Assembly: GCA_028752905.1 (NCBI GenBank)
Contig: JAQNBH010000011.1
Coordinates: 33,628,017-33,692,016, forward strand
Length of the DNA: 64,000 nt
From: Cladorhizidae sp. MBARI D1340-BT2
Taxonomy: Eukaryota > Porifera > Demospongiae > Poecilosclerida > Cladorhizidae
Reading direction: 5' to 3'
Part shown: positions 1 through 13,010 of the stretch, one piece after another
Numbering within the stretch: position 1 is the first letter of the stretch
Layout of the letters: each line of letters begins with the position of its first letter
Notes under the pieces: generated by a model
Database searches by the model: none
What the model was told of the DNA's origin: nothing
The model's input: only the letters and a program-made list of their open reading frames with translations
Made by a program: the position numbers and the translations under genes

Positions 1-48
1 ACGTAGACGCCCGAGTCCCTCTCAGCCCCCCCCCCACTCACCAGACCG

Positions 49-924
49 TTGCCTTACAACCCCTTCTCAGGTGGGTCAACACCCTTCTGTCCCTACATAC
101 TATCAAATATGGACACAGAACTTAACCAGTACGCCAACTGGCGCTCAAATGAGCATTATGCAGAGGAGATATCCCTTACCGACCAACCCGAATTCTCAGC
201 TCCACCCCCATCCCAGGCAGACGCACCCTATCTGACCCTCCCACCTTTGCTAGATCCTACAATAGCAGCGCTCATGCAGCAGATGCAGAGTTACCAGCAA
301 TTGGCGATGCAGCAACAAACACTGCAAGCCTTTACTACTGCAATCAACCGACCAGTAGTGGTTAACTCCATCAAGGCAGCCCATCTCTCACCTATCCATC
401 CGTCATCTCAACTACCCATTCTACGTGGTGATCTCATCAGTATCAGCTTAGACCTACCCGAGGACAAGAGATCAGACTACTCCGCCCCGAAGCAGAAGCT
501 CCTGAATAGAATGGGTTATAATCGCTCAACTCGCTTCAGCCAATGGTTCGATCCCCCCATGGCCCTACCGATACCATTGCACAGGTAACTCACCATGCCT
601 CCAGCCTCTTCCTACAAGACTGCACGTCGCTACAACAAGGTATAGACATACTCACTTTGGAATTGATGTTAAATCATGAACCCTGCAGTAGCTGCTACAG
701 TCAGATCATCAGACACGGTTGATTTAGAAACATTTATCAATACTGTGGATACACATGTAACCCACGCCCAGAAAGGGCAGAGTTACCTCTGGCAGAATTA
801 CAGATCTAGGTCATCCCATACCCATGGGTTCACCCCTACCCGATTCCATGACCACCCCGCCCACCAACCCTCATCCACTCCCACTACGCCTCCCACCTCT
901 CAAAAGACCACTCCCTCAGAATAA
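49..924 (+). pseudogene. Ty3/Gypsy-type gag remnant
   Basis: The first 180 codons (49-588) read as the N-terminal half of a retrotransposon Gag: a Gln/Met-rich stretch (LMQQMQSYQQLAMQQQ) then a capsid-like segment ending FSQWFDPP. The frame breaks near 588, and a second frame (676-924) continues with a Pro/Ser/Thr-rich tail. No zinc knuckle, protease or pol domain follows, so only a gag piece is left, and its 5' part may lie outside the window. Assignment to Gypsy rests on general composition and the LNRMGY...FSQWFD pattern, not on an alignment. Confidence 0.4.
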
Positions 925-939
925 CAGATCAGACCCAAC

Positions 940-1140
940 CCTACCTCCAAGACCTCAGACCTATTCCTTAAGCAGACCCCCAGACCTCTTCTATTCCTTT
1001 GAATCAGACCCAGACCTCTTCTAGACCCCAGACCTCTTCTATTCCTTTGAAGCAGACCCCAGACCTCTTCTATTCCTTAAGCAGACCCCCAGACATTTTC
1101 TATTCCTTAAGCAGAACCCAGACCTCCGCTATTCCTTAAG
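940..1140. repeat. Imperfect tandem repeat of about 30-36 bp
   Basis: Five to six units built on AGACCTCTTCTATTCCTT alternate with TGAAGCAGACCC or AAGCAGACCCC. Unit lengths vary and the copies have drifted. The array lies at the 3' edge of the gag remnant and may be an expansion of its Pro/Ser-rich tail. Confidence 0.7.
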
Positions 1141-1343
1141 CCATAATACTGAGAATTTCATTTTGAATACTTGGACTCATGAACTTGTCCTAATTCTTTT
1201 CCATCCACTTGGGTTTCTCTTCAGCACGAACATTCAGAAGAGAACAAAGTTAGAATCGAACTCTCCACTAACTTCTTTTAAAGAGTCAGTCTTCTACTTT
1301 CCACATATTGCCAGACCCTACCGACCAAGATAGTGGATGGTAA

Positions 1344-2830
1344 TCATGATGTAGTACAGCATTTCCCTATTTTCAGACTTGTGTTTAGCATGGGTAGGGA
1401 TTTCACACACATTTTTGTGGCTTTGGGGATTATTTCAATAGCGTTTATTGCTTCCTGATGTGCAGCAGAACATTGGTGTTTTTCAAACTTTGATAACGCA
1501 CTTTTCCAGCTAGAAAAGCCTATCTTAGAGAATAAACTGTCCTTACAATTTTTAGCTAGAAGGTTTCGTTGCTCAGCTACGAAGCAATAATAACACAAAA
1601 CAGTATCATTTCCTTCATGATATTGCAACCATGGATATTGCTTATACCATGATGGCGAGATGCACGTTGTTGCTTACCAAATGCACACTTTGGAAATGAC
1701 AGGCCAGTTGGTTGGTGAGAATGGCACTGTGAGAGTATCTGCAGCTGTTTATGTGTGCTGAGAAGCTTCATCATCACAATCTTCTGCATCATCAAATCCA
1801 AGAAGCTCTTCATCTTCCTCTGTAATGCTGGCTCCTCTGTAATGCCTAGTTCCTCTGTAATACCTAGCTCCTCTGTAATGCCTGGCTCCTCTGTAATGCC
1901 TGGCTCCTCTGTGATGCCTGGCTCCTCTGTAATACCTGGATCCCCTGTAATGCCTGCCTCCTCTGTAATGCCTGGCTCCTCTGCTATGCCTGGCTCCCCT
2001 GGCTCCTCTGCAATGCCTGGCTCCTCTGTAATGCCTGGCTCCTCTGTAATACCTGGCTCCTCTGTAATGCCTGGCTCATCTGTGATGCCTGGCTCCTCTG
2101 TAATATCTGGATCCTCTGTAATGCCTAGCTCCTCTGTAATGCCTGGCTCCTCTGTAATGCCTGGCTCCTCTGTAATGCCTGGCTCCTCTGTAATGCCTGG
2201 CTCCTCTGTAATGACTGGCTCCTCTGTAATGCCTGGCTTCTCCGTAATGCCTGGCTCCTCTGTAATGCCTGGCTCCTCTGTAATGCCTAGCTCCTCTGTA
2301 ATGCCTAGCTCCCTGTAATGCCTGGCTCCCCTGGCTCCTCTGTAATGCCTGGCTCCTCTGTAATGCCTGGCTCCTCTGTAATGACTGGCTCCTCTGTAAT
2401 GCCTGGCTCCTCCATAATGCCTGGCTCCTCTGTAATGCCTGGCTCCTCTGTAATGCCTGGCTCCTCTGTAATGTCTAGCTCCCTGTAATGCCTGGCTCCT
2501 CTGTAATACCTGGCTCCTCTGTAATACCTGGCTCCTCTGTAATACCTGGCTCCTCTGTAATACCTGGCTCCTCTGTAATACCTGGCTCCTCTGTAATACC
2601 TGGCTCCTCTGTAATGCCTGGCTCCTCTGTAATACCTGGCTCCTCTGTAATACCTGGCTCCTCTGTAATGCCTGGCTCCTCTGTAATACCTGGCTCCTCT
2701 GTAATGCCTAGCTCCTCTGTATTGCCTGGCTCCTCTGTAATGCTTGGCTCCTTTTCTACTATTCGTTGGTCAAAGTCAGTCCTTGCTACTTTTGCTGCTA
2801 GCATGTTCATCAAATGGTTGCAGTGATCTA
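1344..2830 (-). pseudogene. hAT transposase N-terminus, TTF-zinc-finger (ZMYM-like) type
   Basis: On the minus strand, 1628-1344 encodes a TTF-type zinc finger: CYYCFVAEQ, then GFSSWKSALSKFEKH and SAAHQEAI, the usual Cys/His spacing of ZMYM1-like hAT transposases. Just upstream (about 1640-1720), in another frame, FPKCAFGKQQRA matches the segment before this finger, so there is one frameshift. Further 5', an acidic reading frame of hexapeptide repeats (ITEEPG) runs from about 2813 and ends in DEELLGFDDAEDCDDEASQHT and a stop near 1755. No dimerisation or catalytic domain follows, so this is an N-terminal relic. Family from motif recognition. Confidence 0.65.
1825..2755. repeat. 18-bp minisatellite (about 50 units)
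   Basis: The unit GGCTCCTCTGTAATGCCT repeats almost perfectly for about 930 bp, with G/A variation (ATGCCT or ATACCT) and a few 15-bp or otherwise shortened units. Because 18 is divisible by 3, it stays open on both strands: SSVMPG on the plus strand and ITEEPG on the minus strand. The minus frame joins the hAT-like acidic segment, so that is the more likely original coding strand. Shortened units near 2325 and 2480 break the frame. Confidence 0.95.
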
Positions 2831-3584
2831 TTCAGGCCATCCTGGCTGATCAATGAAGAGCTACTGGTCTGGAGTTTGTTAGTAGGGACTTTTTAGCCAT
2901 AAAAGAAGAGACATTTTTCACTGGATGATCAACTCTTTAAGCCATGTGTTTTGGGCATAGAAAAAGTGGCCTTAACCTTGTTGCATGATTTAACAATTCT
3001 TTGATGTTTAAGTGTTAGCCAAATCATTTGCACAAGTAACCAAGTGATAATATTACTATCTTGAGGGGGAGGGGAGGGGGGAGGGACCAGGGTATGTTAT
3101 ATAAGGAAATAGTAATTAAACAGGTAAAGCTTATTTACATGAACATGTGGCAATTAACACATTATCTGCCTTATGTTCCATCCCCCACTAGAAATAAATT
3201 TTAGCCCCCACAAGTGAAAAAACTTGTCTACATCCTTGCTGGCAGTCACAAGATCTTTCGTGTTTTGGGGTCTGATTGAGTGTGCTGGAATTGAGTGTAT
3301 TTTTATTAATCTTAAGTTACATTTGCCTGGCATTGGGCAAAGGAGTAACCGGGATAAGACCCTTAACAGACAGTCAAGCAGATCTGTCAGGTTAGGGAGT
3401 CATTAGCAATAGATGACTCTGTTACAGTATCATGATGCTGGTTGTTTTGCCAGTAAATTTAAAAAAATTACTCTAACCATTCTCTATTGGTTCTACATGA
3501 TAACTTCAGTCCCCAAATATTGCTATAATAAATTATTATGGATAAAACAGATAAACAATAAAACCTCTAGAGTTTGCAACTCAC
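2831..3584. other. Intronic/intergenic stretch, no feature recognised
   Basis: Contains a G-rich run near 3063-3085. I looked on the minus strand for the next kinase exon (DFG motif) and did not find it. Nothing else is supported here. Confidence 0.5.
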
Positions 3585-3676
3585 ATGCAGTTTCTAGCAG
3601 CCAAGTCTCTGTGAATGATCATTTTAGTTGTCAAGTACTCCATCCCGTTAGCTATTTGAAGACAGAAATCCATAAT
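3585..3676 (-). CDS. Kinase exon: catalytic loop HRDLAARNC
   Basis: Translates as [15 protein letters not shown], then the tyrosine-kinase catalytic loop [12 protein letters not shown]. The Asp of HRD, the AAR signature typical of receptor tyrosine kinases, and the Asn are all present. The acceptor is taken at TTCCTGTAAG (phase 0, following exon 3763-3986); an alternative AG about 17 bases upstream would add a few residues. The donor is GTGAGT, splitting the Met codon (phase 2). The next exon, with DFG, is not found and may lie beyond base 1, past the hAT and Gypsy relics. Confidence 0.85.
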
Positions 3677-6600
3677 CTTACAGGAAGCATGCCCCTATTA
3701 TTATAGGAGGAAATTTCAGAAGTATATATTATGCAAGAATTATATATTTCATCATCACTTACAATTTTTACATCCATCTCTGAGTTGTTTGAAAAATAGA
3801 ATTCGCTCCTCATTTTTGTCAGGTAAGAAACAAGGCTGCCATTGAGCATGAAGGGCATGACAATGTAGGGAATAGGTCCTCCATCCATGCAGACTCCAAT
3901 GAGAGTGAGAACATTAGGGTGGTCAAATGTAGACATTCTAGAACACTCTTCTAACAGACCCCTCACCAGGGTTTCATCAAGAAAACCTAGTTTTGAAATA
4001 ATGTTAGGTTCATCAAGAACAACTTCAACAAACCTTTTAGTGTTTTCACAGCTACTACTTCAGAGAACCCCTTGGTGAATCCTTTAGATAGGCGCCCTCT
4101 GTAAAGAATTCCATACTGACCTAACCGGAGTAAATAGGAATAGAAATAAAAATTTAAATATGAAGTGAATATAACTCTCACACAGATGACCTTATGCAAA
4201 TGAAGTCTATTCTATTATTGTGACTTAAAATGCTCCATCTACATAAGTGGGTACACATAGTCTCAAGAAACAATAGATCATTAACCCTTTCACCGCTGAC
4301 TTTCCTGGACATTTTTCCTAAAGTATACCAGCTACCAAAATTTTTTTTATAAAATCAGCAATCCATTCATATCAGTTGTAATTTTGTCATGTGATAGCAC
4401 CATTGTTTATAAACAATGTGATCTCATTAGTTAACCACATTATCAACCACAAAATATGAATACCATTATGCTAAATTTCTCTATCAATATCTTACATTTA
4501 ATCAACAAAAAATGTTTATAATATATTTACTCATTTAGTTAGCATTTAGTAAACATTAGTCATAATAATTTAGGCACATAGCAATATATAGCGGTGGGTT
4601 TTTGACAAAATTTGATCATATGATTCTATAGCCCAGTAATACAATGGTTTATTATGTTATTGAAATTCAACTATTTGAGAAAGAACATGCAAATACAAAT
4701 ATGTAGATACTTTAGCTAACCTGAGAAGGCTTCCTGATCAATTTCATAATAACTAGAGAGGTGGTCATAGCAAAAGGAAGAATCCTGAGGGTATAAAGTA
4801 GGGTCAACTACAGCGGCTAAAGAATGCACTGCTGCACGATCAGAACTTGCATTTCCAAGGTAGCCACATATTTCTTCACCTTCTTCTTCCTCTGACTCAT
4901 CCTCAGTGAGAGCAAAATCCTCGCTAGAAACCAGGGAAAGTACTTCTTTAAGCGTTAAACTTCCACTCATTTTTAGGTCGTCAAAACCGCGAACCGTCGG
5001 TAGTTGCACGTATTTTTCGCTAACTAATCGGGTGTTTCCGGATGTGATTTTTAGACGTCATATAGAGTAATAGTTGCTCTTTCCGGTGATATGCAAATTA
5101 TGACTATACACCAAGCGATCGATTTATTAGCGATTTTTAAAGTCCATTACGCCATATGGCGCTTACAGCGGTGAGAGGGTTAAAGTCCAACCTCTGGATG
5201 TAGGACACTTTGGGGAAATGTTCTACATCCCTATCTTGGAGGTTGCCCTAACCTGATAGGTCAAGTTTTGGTTGTACTGTTTAAGCCTAATACATCACTT
5301 TACATAATGATGGATAATGTTCTCTGTATCTGCCATGCCGGAGGTCTGGCTGGTGTTCTCTGTATCTGCCATGCCATAGTTGAGGTGGAATTGGCAACAG
5401 AGTAATAATAATAGTTCTGAAAGATGATCGTTATACATAATGTACTTCCAGAGTGAGGTCTGTGTTGAAGACTGTAGTCTAATCCCAGCAACAGTATATA
5501 CTGCAGACTCAATTCCCAGTGCCATTTGTATATATCACCAGCTTTTCACAAATCACTGTACATTTTTAAGGAGACAATGACTTTCTAAAAATGCTGCACT
5601 TTCAGCTGATGAGGGATCCATCGTCAATTTCATCTCCCATCATCACACTCTTCCTCATCCTATTGCCCAAGCTCAGCCATGAAATTTGCCTCCCAGCTCA
5701 CACTGACCACGTCTTTACATTCCAGGAGGTCATCATCACATCTCAGATACCCATTGACTGTGCATATCTCACCACCACGAATGTTTTTTCTATGAGGCTT
5801 TTATCTCCATATTTGCTTCTGTTTCCAAGAAAGTTCAAGTGGAAAAAATACCACACATAATCAACGATTGAAGATCCTGGCCTTCCGAAAACATTTGGAG
5901 ATAGTGTCTGGTTTACCTTATTGCTATACTAATGTCAACATAGTTCACTAAATCAGTTGTTGTTTGATACTCATATGTGATAGGATCTGAGAAAAGGGGT
6001 CTTATATAGAGAAAAATGGTTTTGTGGTATGACCAAAATAAGCTCAAAGTTATAGTTTGACTATTTTTATTTTTTTGTACTACAGGAATCTACTATATAC
6101 CTTTCCTATACCATTGTGTTAAGTCTGAAGGCTCCTGCTTGCTTCTTTGTAAGCAAGCGTAGAGTTAGAAGAGTGGTGGTCAAGAAGCTTGCTATGCATG
6201 AATGGAACAGCGTTGCAATGTAACGTGGAGAAAATACTGCCCCATATGCGGAAAGATTGGAAACTCCCACAAAATGGGGGGATTTCCTACTAGCTGCTAT
6301 AGTGATCACGCGGTAACTAACTAACAAAGGAATGGCTTCATCAAGTGCACAGGAAGCTGTAAAAGCTAATTGCTTAATGAAATTCTCTCCTGAGACCAGC
6401 AGTCTCTCCTAGAATTGATGACTATTTTACCTCAAACTATGGTTGTGATAGTGACAGTGACTCAGATAACGAACAAGCAGGTATAATACCAACACTACTA
6501 GACAATACAAAAGATTAATGGCTGCATTTAATTGTAGGTAAATATGTGGTTGATGCTGACAGACTTGAGCCACCTCATATTGAAACTGAAGGGAGTGAAG

Positions 6601-9600
6601 AGAGTGATGATGATCTGGAGGACGTTCGAGAGTTGACCAATGATGAACAGGTCCAGAAAGTAATGATGCAGTTGTCTGCAGTTTCATCAGTGGATTTTGA
6701 CGTTCGAGATGTGGACACTCAAGAAGATCTAGTAACCCAGTTTATGAGTGGCTGTGGCTGCTCACAGCAAAGAGTGCTCCATCCAGTTCACCAATGAGCA
6801 TGTGTAGCAACAGTTCCCAAACCAGTCAGCAGGCAAGCAACCTCTGATTTTGGAAATGCCATTACAGCCAGTAACAGCCCTCCAGCATAGCATACTAGAG
6901 TGTATCGAACCTGCAGGAAAACCGGACACATCAGCAGATCCTGCCCTAACAAAGAATTAATCAATTGTTTTACTTTGTTATTATAGCAGACATCTATAAT
7001 CTATCCTACACTAGAGACCTTTATGGCTATTCTGACGTTATAGTTATCATTAGAGAGCTAACTCTAATCTGTTTTCTCTCACTTTTACCTTGCTTTATTG
7101 TTACTCGTACTTCCATTGATCTAAACGTCTAAAAGTTATCTTTTCTGTTGCACAAGCTTCATCCAAGAATAGCGCGTTGTCCTATCAGCAAAGAAGTGTT
7201 TCTTTTCCACCTTAGTGTGTAGCAGCTCATCCTTGCTAAACTTCTTTCTACAACCTCAGATTTGTACGAGTTCACACCTTGAGCAGAGGTGTACGGAAAT
7301 TATCAAAACAATGCGTTTACAATTTAAAATGCGTTTTTCTCAAAATGAATGCTTCAAGCATCTAGCATTCAGGCTTTCATAACTTTTCTTCTGAATGGAA
7401 ATAAGTGATGATTTGAGTTCCAAAATATAGGCATTGCTTTGTTTTCACCTGGTCAATAATTTAATTTTGTACCCTTTTCTCAGATCCTATCACATATATA
7501 TTAGTCAGAACATACCTCACCAACACATGATCATAATTTACTTTGAAATTTTGTATAATGGTGGCTGGAGTTTTGAGGTGATATTTGCAAGTATAAAAAC
7601 AAATCTTTATATTTGTGATAGGATCTGCGAAAACGTGCCTTATGACCAAATAGTACTTTTCTCAATAATAGTCATACACTATGAAATTTGACTTTTTTTG
7701 GTATTTGTTATCTAGGGTCTTTCTCCTAACTGGTCAGAAAATTTCAATCCTCTTACTCAGAAGTTACAGCAGTTAGAACTGGACTGACCAAACGTTAGCG
7801 GAGAATAATAATTATTACGTAATAGGGACTTTCCCTTTTTATAATAACATTCATAGTTTGTAGTTGGAAAGGGTCAACAGTGCAATTTTCCAAAGGTTTG
7901 ATAATGTCCACAGAACAAGCTAATGAGATAGCTTTGACTATCAATCGGGTCATGAAACTGGATGCACAGGACCAGGCATCTATGCTGGAGGTTATTGCAG
8001 ACTACTTCACTCTCCCCACTCTTGATGATGAGCTTGATGAAGAGAATTTTGATGAGTTGGCAGTAAGAAGACATACAAAATACAATTCTTATAATTACAA
8101 TCACATGGACATTACAATCACAACATACATTAGCAAGCTTGGAGGAAGATTGGGACTGCCACATGGATGATGAAGGTCACCATACTGAGGATTGTGGACA
8201 TGATGGGAATGGGGGTTATGAAGATCATCGTATAATACACTGACTTTATTATTCAAATAAAAGCTTTACATGGCCATGTTCAGTGTATACCTAGTCAGTA
8301 CCTATGAATTAACTGCCATCTGCCTTATAGCTAGTAATGTATGGTAGTTATTGCTTGCTATCTACTAGACTGCTAATTATTGGAGAATGATGATAATCTA
8401 GGACAAGAAAAAGGAAATATTATGTGAGATCTTATATTACTAAGGTTAAGACACAGTGGGACATGATATTATATTTAATACAAAGGTACTCTTTGTTAAT
8501 TTGGTGATACTTTCAGTGTGAATATTGCTGAAGCTGTGCAATTGTCTCTAGTTCATATATACAACACCATGTCTAATACTTTTGTGTTCTACTGTTGAGG
8601 ATAAACAGATGATAAAAATATCTCTGAACCACTCCAGCTTTAAAAAGCATTGAAATAAAATGACAAGTATTCAGTTTAGCAGCCACCTGTAAATAGAAAA
8701 TGGGAAGCACACTGAGACTGAGGTCATCAAGCTGTACTTTCTGTCTGGTGGAATAACTACATATATTTTGTTTTAGATATTCCACACTGACCATATAGCG
8801 AGATTTCTTCAATTATTACTCCTACATGGATTTAAATAGAAATGCAAGTTGTTGTTGTTTGTTTTGTTCTTAATTTTTTTCCTCCTGCAGCAATGACTCC
8901 CAACAATTATGCAGTTTATAAGAAGGTTGGCTATACTTACAGGATTTATTCACTATTGCCAAGTGATGCTTTGCCACACAAAACAAATAAACAACTGAGC
9001 GAGCAGTACAAGCAAGTAACCTGGAGGGAGCATGGCAGATTGAGTATCTGCCCAGGATATAGTTCTCCTGTATACTCGAAGTGCCGCATAGCTCCTTCTC
9101 TGCTAGATGTTTTTAATGGGACCTAGAACAATTTGTATCCCAGGATAATACGTGTTCCATTACCTATGATCAATATGAGTTTCATGGGATATTCCCAACT
9201 ATCCTGGGGTACTAAATATTCCTCTGAAGCTCTGTAGTCAGTCAGCCTCATGGCTATCCAGGTATAATCTTATACTGTTAGAACACAATTACAATAACCT
9301 GCAGTTTGGTATAAGAATCAGGTTGTGGGTTAATGTTGCATATGGCAACTATTTTCCCCCTTATATATTGTTACAGGTTTAAAACATGGAGAAACACTTT
9401 AGAAACATTAAAGTACAACAAATGACTGTCGTATTACGTTTTTAAAGTATAAATGTTGGGATTGACTGAGTGAATAAATGGAACCTGGAAAATGACAATA
9501 ACCTAATAACCATATGAATCTGCAAGTTCTTGTTACCCTCACTTGAGTATGGCATAGAAATTTTTTATTTTTTAGCCATGAAATCAAGAAAATAATGCAA

Positions 9601-12600
9601 TAACACTTGACAGCAATGAAAGTGTGAACAATCTCCTACTATTTTCCATAGCTGGACAATGGCTATTTTTCTGAGAAAATTCTGCATTCATCAAATATTT
9701 CTTCTTATACGGTTATGGAATATTCTAGGCCAAAAAGTTGATACTGAGATCAGTGTCTGTTAAGCTAACAACAAATTACCATAAACTTACTCGCCCAAAA
9801 TATGTAATGCAGAGAATTTATTTCATAATTTAATATTTAAACTGTTAGAGAAAGTCTTGTGTTTTTTTATACATCTCTAAAGTTTGATTCGATATCCTGA
9901 ACTGGTAATAACATATGAGGGGGAAAATATTTGCCAATCATTTTCATATCCAAAACTAACCTATCCCTTTAAAGTAGTAAACAAATAATATTGTTACACT
10001 CCTCTATATCTACAACAAAACTTATAGAATGCAGAATCTCCATAGTAAAAGGATTCACAGTGGTTCCAGATAAGAGAGGATAATTATAGAATTTTTTTCG
10101 GCAAAAGACCTTACAGAATCGGCAGTCAAGGCCAAGAAAAAATGTTCAATGTCTGTAATTGTGATTATAGTCGTTTTTCGTCTTGCTTTTTTATTTTGTG
10201 CTCTCACTCTTTCAATTGGGAAAGGTGTTTTCTGACAATTTCTTTCGATAAAGCATTCTGGACAGAAAAAATCTGTTGCTCACCTTGTAACAGCTCTTTT
10301 TATAATATATGATATGTGAATGAAGTCTAAGTCTGCACTTGTAGAGACTTATGACTATGAAATAGTTAATCTAACTATGTCTCTTTCTGGTTAAGATAGA
10401 GTATTATTTGCTTTGGTATGGACTGGCAGACTTAACAATGTGTCATCCTTGTACAATACTCTCTGCTGTCTTTGGCAATGCCTCCACCATCATATACTAG
10501 ACTGACATTTAGACTTAGTGGCTTATAGGAAATTAAATACACCTCTGCATTTTATTGTTATCCTTTGAATGCAGATGTTCTAATCAAGGCAATTCCCACA
10601 TGGCTGAAGCAGTCTTTCAATAATCAAAAGTTAAGACCCCAAGCAAGCATTGCTTCCTGAGCTGGAAAAAGGTTCTTTTCTGTCAGATTCACGACCCATC
10701 TGTTCAAGTCTTGGGGTTAAAACTTCACTTCTCTCGATCTCTTTCTCTCCAAGAGTGTCTCCAGCTTGTTTTGATGTTTCTGCTTGGATCATAGCAATTT
10801 CAAGCAGAAACATCAGAAGAAGCTGGAGACACTTTTGTAAATCAGACCCTTTTTCCATCTCAGGAAGAAGTGCTTGCTTTTGGTTGTAACTTTGTCCCTG
10901 CTCCAAAGAGTCTACTTCTGATGGATACCATAGCTGGAGTGGGTAAGAGATAGCCAGTAAGCTGGAGAATAACAAGGCGCATGAGCTTCAAGGAAGAATT
11001 TGTGGAATTTTGAGAAGAGCAAGAAAACCGAAGGACAACCTGATGAAGGAAAACAGAAAGGCCCTTGGAGAACTGAGGAAGATGGAAGAGCTCGTAGCAG
11101 ACAAAGGGAAGACAACAGTTCTGATGACAAAGGAAAGGTACATTTCAAAACTGACGGGAATGCTGGAAACAAAACATATGGAATACTGAAAAAGGATCCT
11201 ACTAAGGCACAGGAAAGCAAGCTGAATCGTATGTTAAAGAATATGTAGAAGACGAGAGAAATAACAACTGCATTATAGAATAGAATTGGGGCCACTGGAA
11301 GTAGACTACCACTGATTTATGGGCTCCCTAAGATACATAAACCTGAGATTCCACTTAGGCCTATTGTATCTTGTATACGTGCACCGTCGTAAAATATTTC
11401 CAAGTTCATAGCATATTTGGTATCACCTCTAGCTGGAATACAAGTACATATGTCAAGGATTCTGGGCAATTTATCAAGTGTATTCAAGATTAATGTTTGG
11501 CACAGGATGAGTGTCTTATCAGTTTTGATGTGTCTCCGCTTTTTACCAATGTTCCCATAGATTAGGCTGTGGAAGTAATTATTGAAATGTTGATGAAAGA
11601 GGAGAGCTTGAGTGAGAGGACTACCCTAGGTGCTGACAGGATTTCTGAACTGTTGGAGATGTGCCTGAAATCCACCTACTTCAGGTGTCAAGAAAAATAC
11701 TATGAGCAGAAAGAGGGTGCAGCAATGGACTCTTCAGTATCTGCAGTGGCAGCCATCCTTTATATGGAATTCTTCGTGAAATTAGCACTCACAACTGCCC
11801 CACTGAAGCCAAGGGTTTGGAAGATATACGTGGATGATACCTTCTACATTTTGAAGAAGGGAAGTGAGCGGGAGTTGACCATCTGAACAACATCAGGCCA
11901 TCATAAAGTTTACCATGGAGCTTGAAGTGGCTGGATCGTTACCCTTTCTGGACTGTCACATACACAGGAAGAAAGATGGAAGTCTAACTGCAACCGCCTA
12001 CAGAAAACCGATGCATACCAACCGGTACCTTGATTATAGATCACATCATCCTATCCACTTCAAAAGAGTAGTGGTGAAGAGCTTGATAGAGCCAGAAGAG
12101 TAGTGACTGAGAAGGAGGAACTTTGGAAGGAAGAACATCATTTGAATAACGTCTTCATCGAGAATGGTTATCCACAAGCCTTCATCAATCTTTCATCTGC
12201 AGAAACATCTAAACGCAAAAAGGAAGATGAATATACCAGTACAGGCAATGAGGGGTCTAAAAAGAAGTATCCTATGATAGCAATTCATCATCATTCAGCA
12301 GGGATGAGTGAAGACATCAGGAGGGCCTGCAGGAAGTTAAACATCAAAATCATCTTCAGATCGGGGAGAACTCTGACAAATCAAGCGAGCAGAGTGAAGG
12401 ATGTTTTACCAGCAAAAATGCATTCATGTGTTGTGTACTGCATTCCTTGTAGCTGTGGGAAATACTACATAGGGGAAACGATCAGAATACTGGAGACCAG
12501 AGTGAGAAAGAACATCAGGATGCCTGTAGAAAGTGTAATAAAGAGAAGTCTGCAATTGCTGAGCATGTATGGGGATAATGGACATCCTATTTTGTGGGGG

Positions 12601-12979
12601 GAAGCCACCATCTTGGACCAGGCCAGAAGACAGAAGGAACTGCTACTGAAGGAGGCATTGCACATCGGCCTAGCAACAAAGTGTGACGGTTGGTTCAAAT
12701 GAGACTGAAGAGCCTGAACTTGAAGCCACGACCACCATAAATATATTTTTTATTACACTTTTTTTTAATTATTATTATTAATATTATCATCATTATTATT
12801 TTCATTTATTTTTATCTTAAAATTTATTAATGTTTTTGTTGTTGTTAATTGATTTTTTTTAATTTTTATTATTATTGTTGTTGTTGTTGTTGTTGTTATT
12901 GTTGCTGCTGCTGTTATTATTGTTGTTGTTGTTATTATTATTGTTGTTGTTGTTGTTGTTATTATTATTATTATTATAT

Positions 12980-13010
<31 letters not shown>

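Noticed and set aside
1755..2318. Plus-strand SSVMPG repeat protein
   Set aside because: The minus-strand frame joins hAT-like acidic sequence, and the plus frame has no other protein-like part.
3224..3406. Minus-strand KDLVTASKD as a kinase-like motif
   Set aside because: The real catalytic loop HRDLAARNC was found at 3585-3676; this match is chance.
5295..5360. Candidate juxtamembrane exon of the receptor (minus, reading [25 protein letters not shown] text)
   Set aside because: The splice phases would fit between the transmembrane and kinase exons, but it would end in Cys where the glycine loop needs Gly, and the acceptor lies in a short direct repeat.
8571..8830. Possible second kinase N-lobe exon (minus, YGQCGI and VAAKLNT after a good acceptor)
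   Set aside because: Resembles the glycine loop and the VAVK strand only over a few residues, with stops between; too weak to call.
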